From: Micractinium sp. NFX-FRZ
Lineage: Eukaryota > Chlorophyta > Trebouxiophyceae > Chlorellales > Chlorellaceae
NCBI GenBank assembly: GCA_029339195.1
Contig: JAPTJF010000092.1
Span: 95,072 to 159,071 of the forward strand
Length of the DNA stretch: 64,000 nt
Direction of reading: 5' to 3'
In this document: positions 45,877 through 60,300 of the stretch, one piece after another
How positions within the stretch are numbered: position 1 is the stretch's first letter
Layout: every line of letters begins with the position of its first letter
Made by a program: the position numbers and the translations under genes
The notes under the pieces: generated by a model
Database searches by the model: none
Seen by the model: only the letters and a program-made list of their open reading frames with translations
Told to the model about the DNA's origin: nothing

Positions 45877-46723
45877 CAGGTGTTCTGGGACGCAACCGAA
45901 AATTTTACCGCATTACAGCGTCTTCCGGATGTCTGTCAAGGGCAGACACGATGGGCTAGAATGAATGTTGCACGGCACGTGCGGCAAGGCAAAGGCCGTG
46001 CGGGCGCAGACGGAGCGGCGACGGGGCAAGCGGGACCGAGGCCATGGGACGGGGCCGCATGCAGAGAGCAGCCAAGAGGTCTGTGCAGGGGGGCAGAAGA
46101 AATCAGATGGTAGAAAGGGCATGCGCTGGCGGTGCGGTGTTCTGAGACCGCAGAACAGCTGATGACAGAGGGGCGCGGGCAGGGGGCACGGCTGTGACCT
46201 GGGCAGGGGCGCAAGCGCTGGGCGACCGGGAAGAGCTGAGCAGAGGGGGGGCTGAGCAGCAGGACGGATGGGCAGAATGGCGAGAGGCATGGGGTTGTTC
46301 AGCGGTACTGAAATTGCGAGGGGAAGAAAGAAGACGGGATGGGGTGGCACCCAGGGGGAGGGGGCGTGCATCCGTTGTTGCTTGAGGTGTGGCATTGTAC
46401 AGAATCATGCGTTCGGGGGGCGTGGGCGCGGGGGCATGAGCCCCGTTCCCCACACCTCGGGAGGTGCGGCACGGACCAGCGATAAGCAGCAAAGGCAAGC
46501 GCCCCAGCCAGCCCGCACAGGCCGGCTGTGCGTGCCCGAGCGCAGCAGGGAGGCAGGCACCCGCACGCCCTCAGCAGCTCAGGCAGCTGCAATGGCCCAG
46601 CCAGCGGCCGTCCACGCTCTTGCGGGGGCGCGGGGCTTTTTCACCTGTTGGCGCAGCTTGCCTGGCTGTGGGAACATTGCTGCTGCTGCTGCTGCTGGTT
46701 GCTGCTGGTACTCTGTGGCACCT
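45877..46723. other. intergenic region between KDM4 stop and KMO-like start
   Basis: Both genes are on the minus strand. This is mostly KDM4 3' UTR and the KMO-like promoter. The first minus-strand TGTAA below the KDM4 stop is at 45913-45917, which would put the KDM4 3' end only about 35 bases from the KMO-like ATG. Nothing else is recognised. Confidence 0.5.
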
Positions 46724-50887
<4,164 letters not shown>

Positions 50888-52405
50888 TGCCGGCGACGCT
50901 GCTGGCGACCGGCGGCGGTCGGGCGGTGGCAGCGCGGCGGGCGGGACCCCGTGTCAGGGTCTGGGCAGCGGCTCGGCGCGCGGCGCGGGTTCTGCGCTGC
51001 GGTCTGAAGCGCTGCTAGGGGCCAGGGAAGGCCCCAGGCGCGCAAACGGGCGCCAAGAGAGGGGTGCGCGCAGGATGCTGAGTCTGGAAGAGCGGGGCTA
51101 ACAACGGGGCGCCCGCACCCCCCCCCAAAGCTCTGCAGATCACAAGGAATGGGTAGGTGCAGGAGGTTCCCAGCCGCGTGGCCCGCATGAGGCCCGGACC
51201 GGGCGTAGGTGGAAGGTGAAGGGCGGTGGGGCAAGCGCAGAGCAGCGGTTTTTTAGCCCCTGGGAACCGTCCTAACGCTGGTTCTTGCGATACCCGAGTC
51301 AAGGAGGCCAATTCCGCTGTTGGGTTGTGCACAGCGGCCTGGGAGACTGAGCAGCTAGGCAGTGGGGCGGCGGGAGAGAGGCAAGAGTTCACCGCCTCGT
51401 AAATTGGCCAAAGCTGGCCTGCAGGCAGCTCATGATGGATGCTATGAGCACAACCATGCGGTGTTTGGTGGAGGGTAGGGATACACACCTTTTTGGAGGG
51501 GCCAGTGCGCGGAGGCGCGCGGCGCCCAACTGGCGGGCACCAGGAGGCCTTGCACAGCCGTGTGCTGGTGCAGCCAAGGAGGGCATGCAGTGTGCATGAA
51601 GTCAAGCCATATGACCCTGTGAAGCTTTCAAGCTGGTCTCGACCGAAATGTGGTGCCACAATTGAGGGGTGCCAGGCCACCCAGGTGCCCGCCGCAGGCT
51701 GCCAATGTCGGAAGCTTGCCTCAATCCTTCCCGGACTACGACAGTGCAATGCGGCAACCTGGAGTGGTGACAAGGCACGCACATACAGTGCAGTAAACTC
51801 TTTCTCAGAGAAATCTGGAGGCAGGCAGGGGCCAGGCTCCTCTGTGCGTTGCGGGCAGAGCAGCTGGCAGGGCAATGGAGCACGAGGGCAACACACCAGC
51901 GCACGACAGCACAGGTGGCACCACCGCCTTGTAACGTGGCCAGCTGGTCCATTGGCAGACATTACACGTCAGGAGCATATATAGCAGGACTGGGGCATAG
52001 CACTGGAGATTCGGTCAGGAGGACATGATGGGGTACGTCAGGGGCAGGCAAGTTTGCAGTACCAGCGAAGCAGGGGAGAGCACACAGAGAAGGGGCGGGC
52101 TCAGCAGACGGTTGGGCACTGCAAAGGCCATGTGGCACCGCAGGTTGCATGCAGGTTTGGTACAAAAGGCACAAAAAAAAGTGCCGCACAGAGGGCAGGG
52201 TGGGGAGCCACTGGCTCTGCCGGTCTGCCTTGCAAAAGCTCAAGGGCAGGTGGCAGGTCAGCTGGTCGTTGGAAAGGGGCGCCTCAGCGGGGCGGCGTTC
52301 AGAGAGCGGCGCAGGAGCGTGGTGGTGCTGGACTGGCTGCTGTTGATGGGGTGCAGCCAACGGGGCGTGGCAGCCAGCATGGCACAGCAGCCAGCGGGGC
52401 GCTGC
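50888..52405. other. 1.5-kb intergenic region
   Basis: Both flanking genes are on the minus strand. The right part is 3' UTR of the J-domain gene down to about the TGTAA at 51962-51966; the left part is the KDM4 promoter and leader. A long minus-strand frame (51015-51962) has no motif, no splice logic and no partner exons, and I reject it. Confidence 0.5.
51962..51966 (-). terminator. TGTAA poly(A) signal of J-domain gene
   Basis: Minus-strand TGTAA about 440 bases beyond the stop codon at 52406. Confidence 0.55.
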
Positions 52406-53889
52406 TCAGCTGGCCGCGCTGGCCCGCCAGAGCTCATTCACAAGCGTGGTGGCATGGTGCCCCCAGGCCTGCTGCCGCGCCCCCTGCTGCAGCAGGCGGT
52501 CGGGGTGCAGGCTGAGCATAGCGGCGCGCCGAGCGTTCTTCAGGGTGTGCAGCGAGTCGGGGCCGCGCTCAAAAGGGATGCCCAGTGCGGAGACAAAGCG
52601 GGCGAGGTCGCCGCCGGAGGCCGCCAGCAGCGCTGCCAGCTCAGCGCGCACCTGCTGCTCCACGCTGGCGCTGGCGGACGGAGCGCCAGTGGCTGCAAAC
52701 GCGGGTGGCTGCATGGGCGGGGCCCGGGAAGCCTGCTGGTACTGCTGCTGCTGGTACTGCTGCTGGTGGTATTGCTGCTGTGCCTCCTCCTGCGTGCCGC
52801 TGCTACTGCCGCTGCCAGCACCAAAGCCAAAGCCGGCAGCGGCCTGCCGTGCAAAATCGCGCCAGTAAGCGTATGCGCTGCTGGCCGCCTCACAGGCCCA
52901 GCTGTGCTCCTTGTCGCCTGCTGCCCCGCTGCTATCCTGCTGCGCCCCAGCACCCGCGTTGCTACGCCGGCCCTGGCGGCCCGAGCTGCTGCTGTGGGCG
53001 CTGGCGCCGTCGGCTGCTGCAGCAGCAAAGGCCTCATCTTCCGGGCTGCCGCCGTCGGCTGCAGCCGCTGCGGCAGCGGCCGCCATGCGCCCCCAGCAAT
53101 CGTCGGCGTCGGCAGGGGTGGAGCCGCCATAGAGGCGGCGGTAGTGCAGAGCATAGAGCATCCAGAAGCGGGCATCCCGGCCACGGCTGGTGTCAAAGCT
53201 GCCCCCGTTGACGGCCCTGGTGATAGGGCTGCTGCCTCTGGCACCGTTGCTGCCGCTGCCGCTGATGGTGCTGGAGAAGTGGGTGCGTCCGCGGCCGCCG
53301 GGGATGGTGCCGTGCCGCGACCCAGCCGCCGCTGCTGCCGCTGCCCACTGCGCGCGCTGCTGCGCCTGCTCCTCAGCTGCCGCACGGCGCTGGCGCTCAC
53401 GCTGCTCAATGGCAGCGCGGTAGGCGTGGCTGACTGTGGCAGCCACTGCCTCTCGGCGCTGCAGCTCTGAGCTGTGGTGGTGGTTGTGGTGCTGCCGCTG
53501 CTGCCGCGCGCGCTCCTCGACTGCACGCTGCGCGCCGCTCTGGCAGGCGGCAGGGCGGGAGCCCACTTCTGCCGCCACACGCATCGATGAGCGCCCCTGC
53601 AGAGGAGGGTACATGATGAGAGTAGAGGCAAACTGGATGTGGCCAACTGGATTGGAGGGGGGCAGGAAGTGGGTGCTGGCACCGCCACCGAGGTTCCCGC
53701 AAGATCACTTGCGCCATGGCGCCTGTCAGTGGCCAGCCACCCTCCTACAAAGCTCCAGCCTTTACATCTCACCTGTCGAGATGATGGAGAGGCTCCACGG
53801 GGCGCGTTAGTGAGCCGCAGAGCGCTGGAGCGGCTGGCAACGTCGCCCACAGGCGCCGCACAACAACGGGCGACGGCGGGTCCTTGCAT
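52406..53889 (-). CDS. protein with C-terminal auxilin-like J domain
   Basis: Two exons: 53889-53773 and 53596-52406, phase 0, 435 residues. The start is the ATG at 53889 (MQGPAVARCCAAPVGDVASR), whose Arg/Ser/Ala-rich sequence could be an organelle-targeting peptide. Seen: an Arg/Gln-rich helical region (ERARQQRQHHNHHHSSELQR, AIEQRERQRRAAAEEQAQQR) likely to form a coiled coil; poly-Ala stretches; an aromatic segment (RFWMLYALHYRRLYGGS); a Gln/Tyr repeat (QQQYHQQQYQQQQYQQ); and a J-domain core LKNARRAAMLSLHPDRLLQQ with the HPD tripeptide, followed by a final helix (ATTLVNELWRAS). Known: HPD stimulates Hsp70 ATPase; a C-terminal J domain of this shape is typical of auxilin and related Hsp70 co-chaperones. 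Inferred: a co-chaperone; client and compartment unknown. It is divergent with PWP2. Confidence 0.8.
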
Positions 53890-54392
53890 CCTCCTACGCC
53901 CTCCTGCAGGCTGCGTCGCAATGCTCAACGGCTTGTAATGACCTTCTGAAGCAGGAGATCAGATGTTCGAGCTTTCAAAGCGGGCGGCAGCGCGTCTGCG
54001 GTGTGGACTCGCAACCTGGCAGGGCTTGCTGCAAACAGGGAGATGCTGCCAGAAAATCGGACACTTTGCGGTGGGCACGACAGGGGCAATCAATGTGCGT
54101 GGGTGGGGGCGAGGGCAGGGGGCAACAATGGCGCCGCCAGCGGCGGCGCCAGACAAGCACAGCAGCCTCAGCAGCGCTCGCGGCGGGGCGCTCTCCGCCA
54201 ATGCATGGGTATGCAAGACGCAGCATTACTGTACCAACGTCAGCTGCACGGCTGGAGGCAGCCTGAGTAGAGCGCATGCCGTGAGCAGGGACCAGTTGGC
54301 GCAGTGTTCGACCTGAAGGCTCGGCATCGTGCGCACGAGACATCGGTGCAATCGTATTTTTGTTGTAGGCTCGGCGAAACGCCCCAGGCAGC
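53890..54392. promoter_or_regulatory. bidirectional promoter region of J-domain gene and PWP2
   Basis: 503 bases between ATGs on opposite strands. No clear TATA box. It includes a GGCGCCGCC-type GC palindrome near 54130-54150 (GGCGCCGCCAGCGGCGGCGCC), which may be a regulatory or merely compositional feature. Confidence 0.5.
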
Positions 54393-57300
54393 ATGAACTA
54401 CAAGTTCGCCAGCCTGCTGGGCGCTCCCTACCGGGGCGGCAACCTGCTCATTCATGACAATGAGCTGCTCACGCCGGTTGGGAACCGAGTGACGCAGGTG
54501 AGGTTGTGGGCAGGGGGACCCGCTGGCGCCTTGCTGCTGTCGCTGCCGCCACAGAACTGCTGCTGCTGCTCGGCTGCCCAGCAAGCACCCCCCGCCCTGC
54601 CTGGCCTGTTTATTGCACGTGGATCGCACACTGTGGCGCACTACGCATGCCGCCGGCACACCGACCCCACACTTGGCAGCTGCCCAATGCTCGGCAACAC
54701 CACGGCCACTGCCGACCCGTGGCTGCTGCGGCCTGCATGCCCCCTCCCTTCACGCGCGTCGCACCCCACCCTGCCCTTGCACCTTTTCTCATGCTTCCCC
54801 CACCCGTCTCTCCCCCGGCCAGGTCAATCTCACCGAGTCTACCAGCTCAACGCTGCCCTTTGAGAACGGCCGCCAGATCCGCACCCTGGCAGTATCCCCA
54901 GACGGGCGGATCCTGCTGTCGATTGACGACCAGGGGCGTGCGCTGGTGGTCAACCGCCGCCGCCGCGCCCTGCTGCACCACTTTTCGTTCAAGGGCCCCG
55001 TGCGGGCGGCCAAGTTCAGCCCGGACGGCAAGTACGTGGCGTGCGCCGTCGGGCGGCTGCTGCAGGTGCGCTGCGTGTGATGGTGGGGCGGGAGGGTGAG
55101 CTAGCTGCAAACTCGTGTGTTGGCAGGAGTGCACTGCGATACGGCCTGGGGTGCCTCCCGTCACCTGGGGCAACTCATGCCACCTGGGGCACTTTCCTGC
55201 CGAGTTGACATTGCGGGGTGCGCAGCAGGTGTTTGGCTCAGGAGCATGTGTGGGGCATGCGGGTTTGTTGCGCTGCCTGCCATGCCCCGCCCGTGCCTGC
55301 CCTCCAAGCCGCCCCCGGGCCCCGCGCCACCCACCCGTGCGCATCAAGCAGGTGTGGAAGGCGCCTGGCCTGGACAAGAGCGTGGCCCCAATGGAGCTGC
55401 ACCGCACCTATGGGCAGTGCCACTCAGACATCACAGCGGTGGACTGGAGCGACGACTCGCTCTGGCTGGTGGCGGGCGGCAAGGACCTGTCGTGCCGCGT
55501 GTTTAGCATGCACCCAATCGAGGGGTACCGCCCGCCCACGCTGGCGGGGCACCGCGAGCCTTTGGTGGCAGGTGGGCGCTTGCTTGCTGTGTGGGGGGTA
55601 TAATAGGGGTGCAAACAGAGCGCAGCAGGTGCAGGGCATGGGGAGTGGAGCGTTGCGTCTCGTGTTATTGCAGCCTGGGGGTGGCCTGGGCAGGAGGCAG
55701 GCTTGCTGCTGGCTGCTGTGCGGCACTGGCCGCCACACTCGCCTCTGGCTGCGCAGTTCTCCCCGCCCATCATGCGCTCCTGCCTCCCGCCTCCTCACCT
55801 GCCGGCCGCCCACCCATGCGCTGCCATGCCTACCGCTGCCGCTGCCCTGCCTGCAGTGCACTTCACCTCCCCGAAGCTCCGGGAGTCAGCAGGCCTGATT
55901 GGAAAGGAGGCTCCCCACCTTTACACCCTGGCGCGCGACGGCGCTCTGTTTGCTTGGACCTACCGCAAGCCGGAGCCAGAGGCAGCAGTAGCGGCAGTAG
56001 CGGGAGAGGAGGGGGCGCGGAAGCGGCGGCGGGTTGCGGGCGGCGAGGACGGCGGCAGCGGCAGCGAGGAGGAGGAGGAGGGGAGCGGTAGCGAGGAGGA
56101 GAGCAGCAGCAGCGAAGAGGAGGAGGAGGAGGAGGAGACGACGGCAGCAGAGGCACGTGCGGAGCAGCAGCAGGCGGCAGCAGCCGCAGCGGCCGCAGCC
56201 CGGCAGCAGCAGGCGGCGCAGTCGCAGACCTTCTTTGGGGGCCACTGGAAGCTGACAGAGAAGCACTACTTCAACCAGAGGGGCGCCAAGCTGTCTTCCG
56301 CCGACTTCCAAGGGGCAGTGGGCCTGCTGGCTGTCGGCTTCAGCAACGGCATCTTTGAGCTGCTGCAGCTGCCAGACCTCACCACCGTGCACACGCTGTC
56401 CATTGGCAGGTGAGGGGGCAGGGGGCAGGGTGGTGGGGCATTCATTGTAGTATGCAGATGTCCAGGTGGCGTGTCTGCCTGTGCCAGCAGGTGGGACGTG
56501 CTGTGTGTGTCGGGGCAGTGCGGTGAGTGCTGCGAATGTGCCCTAGCTCGCTTGCCTGTAGGGCACGCATTAGCGTGCTCTTGCCTGTCTCAAGCTCGCG
56601 CACGCCCCTTCCGTGTCCCACACATCATGCACATACACAAAAAGATGATCACAGTTCCTTTGCTTTCAAGAAACACTCCCATGCTGCCCAATGCCCCCCC
56701 GACTTCCCATCACACAAACCCACTTTGTCTTGCCCCTGTGCGCTCGCAGGGAGAAGCTGAGCAGCATGGCGTTCAACGCTGTGGGCGACTGGATTGCGGT
56801 GGGCTGCGCCAAGCTGGGCCAGCTGCTGGTATGGGAGTGGCGCAGCGAGACGTATGTGCTGAAGCAGCAGGGGCACTATTACGACGTAGCGGCGTCGGCC
56901 TTCAGCCCGGACGGCGCATACCTGGTGACGGGCGCGGACGACGCAAAGGTGGGGTGGGTGGGGTGATGGTGGGGCGGGACATAGTCGCTGCATTTGGCTG
57001 GGTTGGGAAGGCGCCTGCACTGCGCCGCGGTGTGCGGAGACCCTTTTTTGGCACAGCCCCCTGCTAACGCCCTCGCCACAGGAGGGGCCCCAACCAGCCG
57101 CTCACGGCTGCCAAGCAAGCACAGGCTGCTTGACTGTCTGTGCTCCGCATTCTGATTCCCCACCATGCGTCATTGCTCATGCAGGTCAAGGTGTGGACGC
57201 TGTCCAACAGCTTCTGCTTCGTGACCTTCTCAGACCACATGGCCCCAGTCACAGCGGTGCAGTTCCTGGGCAGGTGGGTGCTGCAGCAGTGCAGTTCCTG

Positions 57301-60300
57301 GGCAGGTGGGTACTGCAGCGGTGCAGATCCTGGGCAGGTGGGTGCTGGCAGCGCTGGGGGACGGGAGGCGCTGCACCAGGCGCAGCGCAGGCAGCAGGCA
57401 GCAGGCAGGGTGCCAGCTGTGCGTGCCCTGCCGGCACACACATCCAACGCAAAACCACCCGTGCCTGCCTTCATTCTCGCCCCGCCCTGCTCCCCCTCCC
57501 CTGCAGCGGCCACGCTGTGCTGAGCGCCAGCCTGGACGGTACCGTGCGCGCCTTCGACCTGGTGCGGTACCGCAACTTCCGCACCCTCACCACCCCCTCG
57601 CCCGTCCAGTTTGTCTCGCTGGCTTGCGACCCCGGCGGCGAGGTGAGCTGCGCGATGAGAAATCAATGACAAATTGGGCAAATTGTGGATGGCGCAGGTC
57701 TGAGGGTGTGCCAGGGCACGGCATGGCTTGCTCCCGAGGAGGGCTGGGGAGTTGCACACTACAGGGAGGAGGGGCACCACCCCTGGTCTGCCGTGCTGCT
57801 GGCCCCACGTCACACGGTGCATGCCACACCCGCAAGTGGTCTGCGCTGGCAGCCGCGACTCGTTTCAAATCTTTGTTTTGTCCCTCAATATCTCTACGAC
57901 GCCCCGCTCCCCCTTTGCAGGTGGTGTGTGCCGGCAGCCGCGACTCGTTCCAGATCTTTGTGTGGTCCCTCAAGAACGGGCGCCTGCTGGATGTGCTGGC
58001 AGCGCACGAGGGGCCGGTGGTGGCCCTGCAGTTCTGCCCGGGCGCGCCCCTGCTGGCCTCGGCATCCTGGGACAAGTGAGCGGGGTATGGGGCGGGATGG
58101 GGTGGGGACAGGTTGGTGCATGGAGATGGGGACATTTCCTGTTCTGCGTGCTGGCCCTTGTGCCCTGTGCCGTGGCCGCCTGTGCTGCTGGACTTGGCAC
58201 AGAAGCGCCGAGCGTCGGCCGCCATGCATTCACCTAATGCGTGCGCTTTCCTTCACCGCCCCCTCCCTTCCCCCCCGTTTGCAGGTCGGTGCGCACCTGG
58301 GACGTGTTCAGCGGCAAGGGGGCGGTGGAGGCGCTGCAGCACCAGGTGGGCGGGGCGCCAGCTCACGGAGTTGAAATTAGGGAATCTGCTTAAGCGGGCA
58401 ACCATGAGCAGCTGGGTTGCGTACATGCCTGGGGGTGTGCGGCTAGACAGGTTGCTATTGGTTTTTGTTGGTTTAACTCCCCTTGCTGCCTCGCTCACTC
58501 TTCTCCACTGTCCTTTGCGTGCTTTGCAGCACGATGTGCTGGCGCTGGCGTGGCGGCCAGATGGCAAGCAGCTGGCGTCGAGCACGCTGGACGGGCAGAT
58601 CTACTTTTGGGAGCCGCATGAGGCGGTGCTGCAGGTGGGTGGGTGGGAGGGAGGTGGTACTGCGGCTGGTGGCTTGGTACTGTAGAACTTTGGGAGCCGC
58701 ACGAGGCGGTGTGCTGCAGGTGGGCACTTGGCGCTGCAGGTTGGCTGTCGACTGTGGGCACAAGACATGTCTTGCCTTCCACGTTTGTCATGCTGGCACT
58801 GTGCACCCCCTGCCTGCTGCACCCGGTCCTGAGACCCACCTGGAGCTGTGCACGCGTCCGCCTGCACTGTGCACGCCGCATACTGTGCCCACCCTAAACT
58901 GTGCCCACCCTAAACTGTGCCCACCCTAAACTGTGCCCACCCATCTTGTTGCGCAGGGCACGATCTCGGGTCGGCGCGACATTGCGGGCGGACGCCTGCG
59001 CTCCGACCGCCGCACCGCCGACAACACCTCCTCCGGCCGCTGCTTCACCTCGCTGGCGTACTCGGCAGACGGATCCTTCCTGCTGGCGGGCGGCAGCAGC
59101 AAGTGAGTGGGGCCGCGCAGCGTAGCATGCCGCAGCGCTGCGCCGGGACGAGCAGGTGGCTGGCAGGGCAGCAATGCACTGCCCGGTGTGTGACCTGAAT
59201 GCCTACAGCCTTCCCTTTTGTCTCCCCTTCTCTGACCGTGTTGCCTGCCTCGCCTGCCTGCAACCTCGAACCACCCCGCCCTCTGCCAACCCCTTCTCAC
59301 CTCCCCCCCGCCTCCCAGGTATGTGTGCCTGTACGACGTGGGGGAGCGCGTGATGCTGCGCCGCTTCCAGATCAGCCACAACAAGAGCCTGGATGGCGTG
59401 CTGGACCAGCTCAACTCCAGGTGGGCATTGAGAACACTGGGGAGAGCGGGCCAACCCAGCACTGACTCGGTTTTGTGGTGGCAGGCCTTGGGGGGAGTGC
59501 TGGCTCAACTACCGCCGAAGAGCAGCTATCTCCAGATGCTTTGCCTAGGTTACGTTTGTTATGTACGGGGGGGGGAAGGGGGATCCTGGGCCAGCTTACC
59601 TTCACGTCGGGCTGGGCAGCGCGGCGCAATCACAGGAGCGGGGCAAGGGCACTCGGGCGTGACGTGGGCCGTGCCTGCACCTTATCGCCTTCCGTCCCAA
59701 AGCCAGCACCTGCACACCTCAATCTTGACTACATCTCTGGTGCCTCCGCCGCCGCTCACACCTCCCACCTGCAGGAACATGACGGATGCCGGCGCTCTAG
59801 ACCAGATTGATGACGAGCAGAGCGACGACGACGACCTGCTGCCGCCCACAGCAGGCGGCGGTGCAGCAGGCGAGAGCGGCCTGCCCGGCACCGGCAGCAA
59901 GCGCACGCCCGCAATCCGCACGCGCCATGTGTCCCTGAGCCCCACAGGCCGCAGCTGGGCGGCAGCCACAACGGAGGGCCTGCTGCTGTACAGGTGAGAG
60001 AGGAAGGGGGCACAGGGGCTACAGGGTCATGGTAATGGGGCAGCGCCTCTCTCCGAGCGCCGCATGCTGTGAGGTCTCGTGCCCACTTGCCCCCTCCCTC
60101 GTGCACCCTGCTGGGCCACACCATCCTACTCGCACCTTTTCCTGCCTTTCCATGAGTGCAATGTGGGTTAGCGCCTGGTGTTTGACCCCACAGACCTCCT
60201 GCCTGGGTTTTTTCTCCACAGACCTCTTTTTCCGCCATTTTCCGCCCCTCTGGTTGCTTCTCACCCTGAGCTGTGCTGCCCACCTGTTGGCATGCATGCA

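Noticed and set aside
51015..51962. 315-codon minus-strand frame
   Set aside because: Lies in intergenic DNA between a poly(A) signal and the KDM4 promoter; no motif and no supporting exons.
58880..58942. True interstitial telomere
   Set aside because: CCCTAAA is never in tandem with itself; each copy is separated by nine unrelated bases.
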